NCBI GenBank assembly: GCA_003250355.1
Contig: QKGS01000060.1
Location: 1-64,000 of the forward strand
Direction of reading: 5' to 3'
Length of the DNA stretch: 64,000 nt
Origin: Bacteroidota bacterium
Lineage (GTDB): Bacteria > Bacteroidota > Bacteroidia > Bacteroidales > SZUA-534
Below the pieces are notes generated by a model. That model saw only the letters and a list, made by a program, of their open reading frames with translations, had not been told where the DNA came from and searched no databases. This document shows positions 42,151 to 53,600 of this stretch, in pieces. Every line of letters begins with the position of its first letter. The stretch's first letter is position 1. A program made the position numbers and the translations under genes.

Positions 42151-43992
42151 ATGTGTGGAATAGCAGGTTTTTTTTCTCCCAAATGCTTAGTCTCGGAAAG
42201 TGACCTTATTAAAATGGGCAGTGTTATTGCCCATCGTGGTCCCGATGCCAATGGCTATTATTATAACAATACCATAGGCATTGTGCATCAACGCCTTTCA
42301 ATAATTGACCTTTCTTCCTCAGCAAATCAGCCGTTTTATTCCAATTGTGGCCGATACGCTATTGTGTTCAATGGTGAAGCATACAACTATTTGGAGCTTG
42401 GAATAAATGAGAGTCTTGTGCTAAGAACACATTCCGATACCGAGGTTTTGTTGCAATTATTTATAAAAAAGGGACCCGATTTTATAAATAATGTGAACGG
42501 AATGTTTGCCTTTGCAATACTCGACAAGCAGGAGAATAGTATATGGTTATACCGCGACCGTATTGGTATAAAGCCATTGTTTATTTATAAAAATGACAAT
42601 GAAATAGCTTTTGCATCGGAGATTAAGAGTATAACTTGTATTGATAGTATTAAGAAACAGTTGGGTATAAATTACAGCGCTTGTTCATCGTTCTTGCATT
42701 ATGGATACATACCACAGCCATTATCTATATACGATAAAATCACGAAGTTTCCTACCGGCAGTTATGCCAAGATATCGGATGGTGGAATTGAGTATTTTCA
42801 ATACTGGAACAGTTCTCAATGTGTTGCCGCTAATACTATTAATAATGAATCGGAGGCTATACATAAGCTTGAAGAGTTATTGAATCAATCGGTGAAACTA
42901 CGCCTTCGCAGCGATGTAGCTTTTGGAGCATTTTTAAGTGGAGGGGTCGATTCGTCGCTGGTTTCGGCCATAGCGCAAAAGCAACTTACTGCGCCATTGA
43001 AAACATTTACCATAGCATTCGATAACAAGAAGCATAATGAAGCCCGATTTGCACAGCAGGTAGCCGATTATTTAAAAACAGAACATCACGAATTTAAGGT
43101 AACTCAGCAAACAGCAAAAGAGCTTGTTGGTGATATAGTAAATATAATGGGCGAACCATTTGCCGACTCTTCCATAATACCCACAATGATGGTATCGAAG
43201 CTTGCCTCCAAACACGTAAAAATGACCCTTTCGGGCGATGGCGGCGATGAGTTGTTTATGGGATACGGAGCTTACAGCTGGGCCAACAGGCTGGCTTCGA
43301 AACGGGTTAAAATGTTACGAAAAGCTATTGCTGTTACTTTAGCTAATGGCAGTAACAGGCAGAAAAGGGCAGCTCATTTATTTCAATTTTCAAAATCGGA
43401 CAATTTACATAGTCATATATTTTCACAGGAACAGTATTTTTTCTCAAATAATGAGTTGAAAGGGCTTTTAAATAACTATATATCACCTGTTTATCCATAT
43501 ATGGATAATTTGAGCAGGGTGTTAAAACCAAATGAAGAGCAGGCATTTTTTGACCTTAATTATTATTTGAAAGACGATTTGCTGGTTAAAGTAGATAGGG
43601 CATCAATGCAGTATAGCCTTGAGAGCCGGGTGCCATTGTTAGATCACAATGTTGTAGAGTTTGCACTTAATGTTCACCATTCGCTTAAAATGAATAACGG
43701 TGTTCAAAAGCATTTGCTTAAGCAAGTGTTGTATAAATACGTACCCAAGCATATATTTGACCGACCTAAATGGGGCTTTTCAATTCCGCTCAACGAGTGG
43801 TTAAAAACCGATTTGAAATATCTTATTGACGAGAATCTGAATAAAGAAACTGTTGAGGAATATGGATTAATTAACTATAAACAGGTGGAACAACTAAAGC
43901 ATTTGTACCTAAATAAGCAAGTTGATTATTTGTATAACAGGTTGTGGGCTTTAATTCTAATACACAAGTTTTTAAGGGAGAGTAGTTTTTGA
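42151..43992 (+). CDS. asnB: Asparagine synthase (glutamine-hydrolysing) family amidotransferase
   Basis: A 613-residue AsnB-family enzyme. The N-terminal glutaminase domain starts MCGIAGFF with the catalytic Cys2, and MGSVIAHRGPDANGYYYNNTIGIVHQRLSIIDLS and YAIVFNGEAYNY complete the glutamine site. The synthetase domain holds the ATP pyrophosphatase loop AFLSGGVDSSLVSAIA and LSGDGGDELFMGY, and LKDDLLVKVDRASMQYSLESRVPLLDHNVVEFA. Such proteins in glycan loci often amidate a uronic acid residue rather than making free asparagine. The position next to glycosyltransferase genes fits this. Its 3' end overlaps the convergent lipoprotein gene by 21 bases. Confidence 0.93.
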   Translation: MCGIAGFFSPKCLVSESDLIKMGSVIAHRGPDANGYYYNNTIGIVHQRLSIIDLSSSANQPFYSNCGRYAIVFNGEAYNYLELGINESLVLRTHSDTEVLLQLFIKKGPDFINNVNGMFAFAILDKQENSIWLYRDRIGIKPLFIYKNDNEIAFASEIKSITCIDSIKKQLGINYSACSSFLHYGYIPQPLSIYDKITKFPTGSYAKISDGGIEYFQYWNSSQCVAANTINNESEAIHKLEELLNQSVKLRLRSDVAFGAFLSGGVDSSLVSAIAQKQLTAPLKTFTIAFDNKKHNEARFAQQVADYLKTEHHEFKVTQQTAKELVGDIVNIMGEPFADSSIIPTMMVSKLASKHVKMTLSGDGGDELFMGYGAYSWANRLASKRVKMLRKAIAVTLANGSNRQKRAAHLFQFSKSDNLHSHIFSQEQYFFSNNELKGLLNNYISPVYPYMDNLSRVLKPNEEQAFFDLNYYLKDDLLVKVDRASMQYSLESRVPLLDHNVVEFALNVHHSLKMNNGVQKHLLKQVLYKYVPKHIFDRPKWGFSIPLNEWLKTDLKYLIDENLNKETVEEYGLINYKQVEQLKHLYLNKQVDYLYNRLWALILIHKFLRESSF

Positions 43993-44565
43993 TATTGTTC
44001 GGCCTGTAACCTTGCCTTGGGTGTTTAAAAAATACTCGTTATTATAATCGGTTGGTTCAAGTAAGCCTTCCCGCCCTTTGAGCTTACAGGCGAATAAATA
44101 TCCAAGGGTGGAGTCGGCAATATTTTTATAATAATATATTCTTTCATTTATTGTTCCAAGCTCGGTTTGTTCAGGGGAGTTTTTGTATGTAGCTATGTTT
44201 TCGTTTGCTCTTTTAAGCTTTTGATTCAGAGAATATACTCCTCGTTCAAACGGAACAGCCATCATAGGGTTGTCTATTGTTTGTAGTTCATTGTATTTTT
44301 TATTATACTCTTGCTCAAGTTCCGATATTTGTTTGTTGAGTTTAGTAATGCGTTCATTAAATATACTATCGTATAAATATGTGTAGTATGCCGAACTGTC
44401 GGAGCCTCTAATAGTATCAAATTCAGATATATTGTATATATACAGAACCTCAAAGTGATTGTTACATTCCCATTCTTTTATTTTGTTTTTAAGCGGATTG
44501 TTACAGCTGTATAATAACAGGCAACTAATAACAATTAATGAATGAAATGCGACAGCGTGTTTCAT
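43972..44565 (-). CDS. Hypothetical lipoprotein with coiled coil
   Basis: A 197-residue protein starting MKHAVAFHSLIVISCLLLYSC, a lipoprotein signal with Cys21. The longer frame from 44607 would add residues before the signal and is rejected. A coiled coil occupies about 75-145 (ERITKLNKQISELEQEYNKKYNELQ, LNQKLKRANENIATYKNSPEQ). I do not recognise a family. It is 13 bases downstream of the S46 peptidase gene on the same strand and is probably co-transcribed. Its 3' end overlaps asnB on the other strand. Confidence 0.65.
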   Translation of the reverse strand: MKHAVAFHSLIVISCLLLYSCNNPLKNKIKEWECNNHFEVLYIYNISEFDTIRGSDSSAYYTYLYDSIFNERITKLNKQISELEQEYNKKYNELQTIDNPMMAVPFERGVYSLNQKLKRANENIATYKNSPEQTELGTINERIYYYKNIADSTLGYLFACKLKGREGLLEPTDYNNEYFLNTQGKVTGRTISKTTLP

Positions 44566-44578
44566 GGTGATAATAGAA

Positions 44579-46753
44579 TTAATTATTATTTGTTTCCGGT
44601 TTAGCAAATATCAATTCTTCAATAATATTCGATGCACCGGCAAATTTGTCGATAATCAATAAAATATATCTAATGTCTACGTTTATGCACTTTTGAATAT
44701 CGGAGTCGTATTCAATGTCTCCACTCATCGACTCCAGGTTGCCATCGAATGCAGTGCCAATAAGTTCGCCGCGGGCATTCAGTACCGGGCTGCCCGAGTT
44801 GCCGCCTGTAATGTCGTTGTCGGTAATAAAGCATACGTTCATTGTACTGTCGGCATTGCCGTATATTCCATAATCTTTGTTGGCAAATATTTCCATTAAT
44901 TTAGCCGGTACGTTAAATTCTGGCATGGTTTCGTCGTGTTTTTCTATTACACCTTTCAGGGTTGTAAAATAATTGTAGTAAACAGCATCGCCCGGTTCAT
45001 AGTCGCCTATCTCGCCATAAGTAAGCCGTAGTGTTGAATTTGCATCGGGGTAATAGTTTTTATCGGGGTTCATAGCACGTAATCCGTTAACATACAAATT
45101 CATCCCTTTTTCGCGCATATTATCGGCATCGCTCATTATGGCAAAATATCCGTTGTACATTGAAACTATACTTTCTGCAGCTATAAAAACAGGGTCTTTT
45201 GCCAGTTTTTTTGCCGATGGTTTATTTAAAAAATATTTTACTTTTTCTTCGCTACAAAATATTGAATGTTCAAATAAATAATCGACATATTTATCGGCAT
45301 TGCCTTTGTGCTTTTTTGTAATATCAGTATCAATAAACGAAGGATAAAGGTTCGGAGCAATATTTTCCATAAACAGTTTTATGAGTGCTTTAGTGGTAGC
45401 TTTATCGGTTTTGGAATCGTAGTCTTTGAAAAAGTCAGCCATTTTTTCACTAAAAATGGCAGTAGCGTCAATTATTTCTTCGTCATTGCCCGACTGTAGT
45501 GCTTTGAGCATAGCCGGCGCATTCAAATATGCAACAAGAAATAATTCAGCCCCCGATATATGGGTTTCGTACAAAAAGTTTAATGCTCTCATTATCTCTT
45601 TCGATTCTTCTATACCATTATTTACAAGAGTAAGAGCTTCGCCGTAAATTTCTGATAGAGAGTCGTTTGATGATACCCATTCCGAAAATTCTAATTCTCG
45701 TTGTTTCTTTATTTCGTCTACATTATTGCTTCGCAATGCTTTGTTTTGGTATACTGAATATTTCCAGTAATTGGCTGATTTGGCATATTTTGAGGAGTAT
45801 TTTAAGCGTATGGCTTCGTCAGTATCCATATACTTTTTCCATATCCTCTGTTTCTCCTCTCTCACCAGTGCTCGCACCTTGTTTTCGCATTCCATAATAT
45901 ATTTTAGCTCATGCGAAGTAACAAAACGTGTTGTGTAGCCGGGGTATCCCATAACAAAAGTGAAGTCGCCTTCGTTGTATCCGCTGAGCGAAATAGGTAA
46001 GGCATACTTAGGTTTAAGCGGAATATTGTCGGGTGAGTATTGTGCCGGATTGCCTGCAGTATCGGTGTATATGCGAAATAGTGTAAAGTCGCCTGTATGG
46101 CGGGGCCATTCCCAGTTGTCGTATTCGCCGCCAAACTTGCCTATGCTTTCAGGTGGCGCACCAACAAGCCTTACGTCATTGTACGTATTATACAAAAACA
46201 GGTAATATTCAGTGTCGTAGTAAAAACTTTCAACCGAAGCATCACAATTATTTTCAAAAGTCGATTCATCAATTATATCCGATATTTTGTTTTTTATAAC
46301 GCGCTCACATTCGTCGTGGGTTAAAGTGTCGCTTATGCTCGACATTATTTGTTCGGTTACATTTTCAACCTTAACCAATATTGAAGCTGTTTTTTCAGGG
46401 TTTGGCAGCTCCTCGCTTAGCGATGTAGCCCAAAAACCTTCCGTAAGATAGTCTTTACTTACTGTGCTATGCGACTGTATTTCGGAATATGCGCAGTGGT
46501 GATTTGTTAAAACCAAGCCCTTTTCTGAAATAATTTCACCGGTGCAACTGCCATGGTCGAGCGAAACTATTGCGTCTTTCAGGCACGATTGGTTTATGTT
46601 GTACACATCGTCTTTAGTTAGCTTGAACCCTTTCTCGGTCATGGTTGCCATATTTTGTTCTATTAAAAACGGCAGCCACATTCCCTCGTCGGCTTTTAGC
46701 ATAAAGGAAAATGCTAAGTTTAACAAACCAAAGATTATTGTTGCTCTCTTCAC
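44579..46753 (-). CDS. S46 family dipeptidyl-peptidase (DPP7-like)
   Basis: A 724-residue exported serine peptidase. A signal peptide (MKRATIIFGLLNLAFSFMLKA) precedes ADEGMWLPFL. The catalytic His is in GLVLTNHHCAYSEI (85/86), and the catalytic Ser653 is in ITGGNSGSPVLN. The S1-determining residue 18 positions after Ser is Gly (FDGN, residue 671). In Porphyromonas gingivalis, DPP11 has Arg there and DPP7 has Gly, so a DPP7-like preference for hydrophobic P1 residues is suggested. S46 enzymes remove N-terminal dipeptides in the periplasm of asaccharolytic Bacteroidetes. The lipoprotein gene follows. Confidence 0.9.
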   Translation of the reverse strand: MKRATIIFGLLNLAFSFMLKADEGMWLPFLIEQNMATMTEKGFKLTKDDVYNINQSCLKDAIVSLDHGSCTGEIISEKGLVLTNHHCAYSEIQSHSTVSKDYLTEGFWATSLSEELPNPEKTASILVKVENVTEQIMSSISDTLTHDECERVIKNKISDIIDESTFENNCDASVESFYYDTEYYLFLYNTYNDVRLVGAPPESIGKFGGEYDNWEWPRHTGDFTLFRIYTDTAGNPAQYSPDNIPLKPKYALPISLSGYNEGDFTFVMGYPGYTTRFVTSHELKYIMECENKVRALVREEKQRIWKKYMDTDEAIRLKYSSKYAKSANYWKYSVYQNKALRSNNVDEIKKQRELEFSEWVSSNDSLSEIYGEALTLVNNGIEESKEIMRALNFLYETHISGAELFLVAYLNAPAMLKALQSGNDEEIIDATAIFSEKMADFFKDYDSKTDKATTKALIKLFMENIAPNLYPSFIDTDITKKHKGNADKYVDYLFEHSIFCSEEKVKYFLNKPSAKKLAKDPVFIAAESIVSMYNGYFAIMSDADNMREKGMNLYVNGLRAMNPDKNYYPDANSTLRLTYGEIGDYEPGDAVYYNYFTTLKGVIEKHDETMPEFNVPAKLMEIFANKDYGIYGNADSTMNVCFITDNDITGGNSGSPVLNARGELIGTAFDGNLESMSGDIEYDSDIQKCINVDIRYILLIIDKFAGASNIIEELIFAKPETNNN

Positions 46754-47070
46754 GTATTTATATATTAGTTAAATATTTTATTTTCAGTTAAATAACCTTT
46801 GGAAATAAACCTTATTGATATAGTTATAACAGCTTGCTTCCTTAGTGAGTTTTTTGTTTTACGACAAAAAAAATATAAACACTAAAATTATACAAATACC
46901 TACACACAATCAAACATAATTATTATAAATTCAATAGTTTCGTTTAAAAAACATATAATAACGGTTATATTTTAATGTAACGTGTACTTTAACTCCCAAT
47001 ATCATTGAAAATTACTTTCAAAATTTACCAATTTTTGTAGCTTTGCCCGCTAATAAATTTTTTACACCAA
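46754..47070. other. Divergent intergenic region between the S46 peptidase and ruvA
   Basis: 317 AT-rich bases without a recognisable gene or RNA. It should hold the S46 promoter and the ruvA promoter (-7 element at 47038-47045). I see no strong inverted repeat. Confidence 0.5.
47038..47045 (+). promoter_or_regulatory. -7 promoter element of ruvA
   Basis: TAGCTTTG matches TAnnTTTG, 25 bases upstream of the ATG at 47071. Confidence 0.45.
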
Positions 47071-47652
47071 ATGTACGAATATATACAAGGAAAGATTACT
47101 GACATTACTCCCGCATACGTGGTAATAGACTGCAATGGAGTTGGTTATTTAATCAATATATCGCTCAATACATACTCGGCTTTGAATGGTAAAGAAAAAG
47201 CAATAGTGTTTGTTCATCACATAGTTCGTGAAGATGCACAGTTGTTTTTCGGTTTTTCCGATAAAAGCGAGCGAGAAATATTTCGCCATTTGATTAGTGT
47301 GTCGGGGGTAGGAGCCAATACCGGCCGTACAATACTTTCGTCGTTAGCTCCCGGAGAACTTACCGAGGCTATACTTTCGGGCAATACAGCTGTTTTAAAT
47401 AAAATAAAAGGGATAGGAGCAAAAACAGCTCAGCGAATTATAGTTGACCTGAAAGATAAAGTTGGAAAATCAGATATTACAGGCGATTTTTTAATGTCGC
47501 AGAACAATACAAACCGCGAAGAAGCGTTATCAGCATTAGTAATGTTAGGATTTACCAAAAGCAGTATTGAAAAAATACTCGATAAACTGTTAAGTAACAA
47601 TCCGCAAGCCGATGTAGAAACATTGGTGAAGCTTGCGCTAAAATCAATTTAA
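47071..47652 (+). CDS. ruvA: Holliday junction branch-migration protein RuvA
   Basis: A 193-residue RuvA. The N-terminal OB fold (MYEYIQGKITDITPAYVVIDCNGVGYLINISLNTYSAL), the helix-hairpin-helix region (LISVSGVGANTGRTILSSLAPGELTEAI, KIKGIGAKTAQRIIVDLKDKVGK) and the C-terminal domain III that contacts RuvB (REEALSALVMLGFTKSSIEKILDKLL) are all present at normal length. As tetramers it holds the four-way junction for RuvB. sprA starts 15 bases after its stop, an arrangement seen in many Bacteroidetes, so sprA can be read from the ruvA promoter. Confidence 0.95.
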   Translation: MYEYIQGKITDITPAYVVIDCNGVGYLINISLNTYSALNGKEKAIVFVHHIVREDAQLFFGFSDKSEREIFRHLISVSGVGANTGRTILSSLAPGELTEAILSGNTAVLNKIKGIGAKTAQRIIVDLKDKVGKSDITGDFLMSQNNTNREEALSALVMLGFTKSSIEKILDKLLSNNPQADVETLVKLALKSI

Positions 47653-47667
47653 CCGAAAACGAACAAC

Positions 47668-50600
47668 TTGAAGAACAGGCTTTTATTAATATTATTCAGC
47701 ATATCGCTCTCAATTTATTTCAATAGTTCATTTGCTCAGGAGAGTAATGATAGTAGGGAGCTTCCATACAAAATATCACCGGAATCCGATTATCCGGGAA
47801 CAAGTAAACCTTCGTCGAATATCGATTTGAAAGACCCGAAAAATTTGAGTTCGGAGCTGGAGTACGACGAAGCCAACAACGAATATGTACTGAAAAAAAA
47901 GGCAGGTTCATTTGAATATGGTGCGCCATATACTATGAGCTTCGACGAATATAAGAACTACGATGTTGACACCAAAATTAAGGGATACTGGAGAGAACGT
48001 TATCGTAGTGAAACCTTTGAACACCAAAGCTCAATAATACCGTCAATTAATATTGGCAATAAGGCGTTTGAAACCATATTTGGCGGAAGCACCATTGATA
48101 TACAGGCACAAGGTTCGGCTACAATCAGGTTTGGTGTAAAAATGTCGAAAGTTGATAACCCTAACCAGCCCGAAGACCTTAGACGAAATACCACTTTCGA
48201 TTTTAAAAATGAAATACGGATGAATGTGGTTGGCAAGGTTGGTACAAACCTTGAAATGCAGGTAAGCTACGATACCGAATCGCAGTTCGATTTCGACAAC
48301 ACTATGAAAATTCGCTATCAGGGCAATGAAGACGACATAATTCAAAAAATTGAAGCCGGCGATGTTTCCCTCCCTCTTACTACATCGCTTATTTCAGGTA
48401 GCCAGAGCCTTTTTGGTATTCTAACTGAGTTAAAATTTGGTAATTTGTATGTTACAACAGTATTTTCGCAACAAGAAGGCGAAACAAAAACCATAAACGT
48501 TGAAGGTGGAGCTCAGAAAACCGACTACTCATTTCCTGCAGTAATGTACGATAAAAACAGGCACTTCTTCCTTTCACATTACTTTCGTAAAAATTACGAT
48601 GCCGCACTTGCAAACCTCCCTGCCGTATATAGCGACATAGTTATTTCCGATGTTGAAGTATGGGTAACAAACACAACCAAAAAAACCGATGATGCTCGAA
48701 ATATACTTGCTGTAATGGACTTAGGTGAGGAAAATAGTAGCTATGTTTTGTACAATGAAGATGTGTATGCCACAAATAATCGAAATTCGTTAAGCTTTAG
48801 TAATCAGGCGTATCCCGACAATAACGCCAACAATGTGTATGCCGACTTATCGGCACAGGCTGTTGCTACAGGTCGCGATGTGAGCGAAGTGTCAGAATTT
48901 ATGGCGAGTATGGGTTATGCCAATGGTAAGGACTTTGAAAAAATTGAAGTTGCCCGACGTTTGGAAAAAAACGAGTATTATATACACGAAAAACTCGGTT
49001 ATATATCATTAAATTCAGCCCTAAATGCCGATGAGGTTCTTGCTGTTTCATTCAAATATTCGAGCAGCAACGGAATAAAACAAGTAGGTGAATTAACAAC
49101 CGATGTTGATTCCGGACTTATTGTTGTGAAACTGTTGAAGCCTTCAAACTTCAACCCACAGTTGGCTTCATGGAACCTGATGATGAAAAATATTTACTCA
49201 ATAGGGGCGTTTCAGGTGAACCAGGAAGATTTTATATTTGAAGTTGAATATTTCGACGATGAAACAGGAGCTAAAATTTTCAATCTTCCCGATAAGCTTA
49301 ATGTTCTTAACCCTGAATTTACCAAGAGAAAGCTTCTAAAAATAATGAATCTCGACAACCTGAATTCAAAACTCGACCGGGTTGACGATGGTGACGGAGC
49401 TTTCGACTTTGTTGATGAAGCTGTAATTCGCTCATCGAACGGTAGGATTATGTTCCCAACCGTAGAACCTTTTGGCGGATATTTGAAACAGCAAATTATT
49501 GAAAACACAAAGCCCGGAATATCATCGGTAGATATTGTAAACCGGTTTGTGTTCAATGAATTATACGACTCTACACAGTATAAAGCCGAGCAAATAACTG
49601 CAAAAAACAAGTTTACTTTATCGGGTTCATTCAAATCGTCGGGAGGTTCCGAAATATTTTTGAATGCATTTAACGTTCCCAAGGGGTCGGTTAAGGTTTC
49701 GGCAGGCGGAATATTACTACAAGAAAATATTGACTATACCGTCGATTATAATATGGGTAGAGTACGTATAACCAACGAAAGCTTTTTGGCATCGGGAACA
49801 CCCATAAAAATTACCCTTGAAAGTAACAATATGTTTAGCGTTCAGAGTAAAACGCTTATAGGAACACACCTCGATTACCGCTTTAGCCCCGATTTTAATG
49901 TAGGAGCAACTATTTTGAGCCTTAAAGAACGTCCGCTTACGCAAAAAGTTAATATGGGCGAAGAGCCTATTTCAAATACTATATGGGGGCTTAACACTTC
50001 GTACCGTACCGATGCCCCTTTCCTTACCCGTTTAATAGACCGTATCCCGCTTATTGAAACTAAAGAAATGTCGTCAATAACACTTGAGGGTGAATTTGCT
50101 CAGCTTATACCCGGGCATAACGATGCTATTGGAGAAACAGGTAATGCATTTATCGACGATTTTGAAGGTAGCGAATCGAGTATTGACTTACGTAGCCGTA
50201 CAGGGTGGGTGCTTGCCAGTACACCATTACAGTTTCGCGAAGCATCGCTGTTCGATACCCTTACATACGGATATAATCGGGCTAAGTTGGCATGGTACCA
50301 AATAGACCCTATTTTTTTCCGTTCCGGATCGCCGGTAAGCAGCGACGACCAGTCGAGTCTTTTGGTTTACAGAGCTCGCGAGCAAGATATTTTCCCAAAT
50401 AAAGAGACACAAGACGGTATTCCTACCGAAATATCGACTTTCGACCTTGCTTTTTATCCCAATGAGAGAGGACCTTACAACTATGAGTTGTCGGGTTCGG
50501 GTGTGTCGGCAGGTCTCGATGCCAATGGTAACCTTAAGAACCCCGAAACCCGTTGGGGAGGCGTTATGCGTGAACTTAGCTCAAACGATTTTGAAGCCAC

Positions 50601-53600
50601 CAATGTTGAGCATATCCGCTTTTGGATGATGGACCCTTTTGTTGAGGAAAATGTCGATAACGATGGTGGTTATTTATATTTTAACCTAGGTAATGTTTCG
50701 GAAGATATTTTGCGCGACGGCAGAAAGAGTTACGAAAACGGTTTGCCATCAACAAGCATAGTCGATTCCAAAAAATATAAGGAGACCAAGTGGGGTAGAA
50801 TACCTTCATATCAGACAGGCAATCAGTTTTTTGAAAACGACGAGGATATCAGAAGATATCAGGATGTTGGACTCGATGGCCTTTCAAGCAGTATAATAGG
50901 TGCTTCGGGTGTTGCCGACGAGCAGGCTTTTTTTGCCGGATATATCGACAGCATACGCCAAATAGTTACTAATCCACAAACGCTTGCTCAGTATGAGCAA
51001 GACCCCTCGAACGATAACTATATGTATTTTCGTGATGCAGCACACGATGCCGCTCAGGCAAATATTCTTGCACGTTATAAAAAATATAACAACCACGAAG
51101 GTAACTCACCTGTAAATTCAGGCAATGTTTCGTTTAGCTCATCGGCTCAAACAACCCCCGATGTTGAAGATATTAACGGCGATTTTACTTTAAGTGAAAA
51201 TGAGTCGTACTTCCAGTACAGGGTACGTTTAAGTAAAAACGATATGGTAGTAGGGCGCAATTATATTACCGATGTAAGAACTACTACCATAAAAATGAAA
51301 AACGGTACCACCAAAACCGTTAAATGGTACCAGTTTAAAGTACCTATCGACGATTATGAAACTAAATACGGTAATATACAAGACTTTAAATCAATACGGT
51401 TTATGCGTACCTACCTTACAGGTTGGAATAGCAGCGTGGTACTTAGGTTTGCCAGGTTAGAGCTTGTTCGCGGCGAGTGGAGAACATACGATTACACTAT
51501 TAAAGAAAAAACCGAATCGAATGGCGACGACGACCAATACGACCCCTCAAAAGTTCCATTTAGCATAACTACTGTTAATATTGAAGAGAATGCCAACCGC
51601 GCACCGGTTAACTATGTGTTGCCACCGGGAGTAAGTCGTCAGCAAGACCCTTCAAATCCTCAGCTTACGCAAATGAATGAGCAGAGTTTATCGATTCGTG
51701 TCGATAGCCTTGACGATGGTTATTCAAAAGCTATTTATAAAAATATAAATATGGATATGCGCGACTACGGAAAGTTGCAAATGTATATCCATGCCGAAAA
51801 ACGAGATGAGTATAGCGAACTGAACGATAATGATATATCATGTTTTGTCCGTTTAGGATCCGACTTTACCGACAACTATTACGAATACGAAATACCGTTA
51901 AAAGTTACCGACCCCTGGGTTGGTCGCCCTTACGACTGGGGAAGCGATGCCGAGCGTGCTATTGTTTGGCCTACTGCCAATAACCTGATAATAGATTTTG
52001 CAGAGCTAACCGGGGTTAAAGAAGAACGTAACAGAGCACGACGGGAATTAAATTCGACAGTGAGTCTGCTTACTCCATTCAAACATTACACTTCCGATGG
52101 TAAAAAAATAGTGGTAAAGGGAAATCCAAGCCTTGCCAATGTAAAAACCATAATGATAGGTATTAAAAACCCGCTTGCCCGTTACAACAATATTCCCGAC
52201 GATGGCAGAACCAAGTCGGGCGAAATATGGGTTAACGAACTTCGGCTTACCGATTTTAAAGAAGATGGTGGGTGGGCAGCTACAGGTAGAATGACAGCAC
52301 GCCTTGCCGATTTTGGAACCGTAACAGTTGCCGGAAGTACTATGCAGCCCGGGTTTGGTAGTATAGAACAAAAAGCATCGGAACGTTCCAAAGAGGAAAC
52401 TAATCAAATAGATGTGGCTGCAAACCTTGAAATGGGTAAGTTCTTTCCCGAAAAAGCTAAGGTGCGCATTCCTATGCATTTAGGCTATAGCCGTACTGCT
52501 ATTAACCCTGAATATAATCCGCTCGACCAGGATATACTTCTTGAAAATACCCTGAACGACCCTACTATGACCGAGCAGGAGAAAAAAGACTTGCTAAATA
52601 AAGCTCAAGACTTAACAGAGCGAAAAAGCATAAACTTTACTAATGTGGGTATTGGTAAAATAGGAGAGGGCAAAACCCGATTTTATTCCCCTTCAAATGT
52701 TAGTGTTAGTTATGCTTACAGCGAAATGATGCACCGCGATGTAAATACTGCATACGATGTAAACCGAAACCACAATGGCGGAATAAATTATGTATATAAC
52801 AATCAGGCTAAAGCAATAGAGCCTTTTAAACAAAATAAGTTGCTCAGAAAACCTGCACTACGCCTTATTGGCGATTTTAACTTCTATTATGCACCTTCGC
52901 AGGTTTCGTTATCAACAACTATGGATAAGCGATACAGCGAAACACTGTTGCGTAACCTCGACAATCCGTCGCTTATATATACCCCATCGTACGACAAACG
53001 GTTCGACTGGAACAGAAAATCGTCAGTAAAATACAATCTTTCAAAAAGTATAAAACTCGATTTTTCGACAAATACCAATGCAACCATTGAAGAGTTAGAC
53101 GGTGTAATAGACCGTAGCGACGAGCAATTATGGGAGGCTTATAAGCGCGAAGTTTGGAATTCAATTAAAGATTTTGGAACACCCGATACATACAATCAGC
53201 AATTCAACGCCTCATGGGCAGTGCCTATTAATAAAGTACCCGGTTTTAAATGGGTAACTCTTAATGCCCGCTATGCTGCTACATATCAGTGGGACAGGGC
53301 GCGAGGTATACAAAATGAGAACGATACGCTGTTTGTGGGGCACACAATTAAAAACTCACAAAATATAACCCTTAACGGGCAAGTGAGTCTCGATAAACTT
53401 TATAACAGTATTAAGTATATTGACGAGCTTGATAAAAAGTATAAAAAGCCAAGACAGCAACGTTTAAAACCTCGTATTGAAGATAAAGAGACCGAAAAGG
53501 CAATATCCAAAATTAAAGCCGATACTAAAAAGCGTGTAGCTCACAATTTGAATACCTTAGATATACTTAAAGTAACTGTAATTGACCAAAACGGAGCTGA

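Noticed and set aside
49212-49682. 156-codon minus-strand ORF
   Set aside because: Antisense shadow of sprA. No start context and no family.
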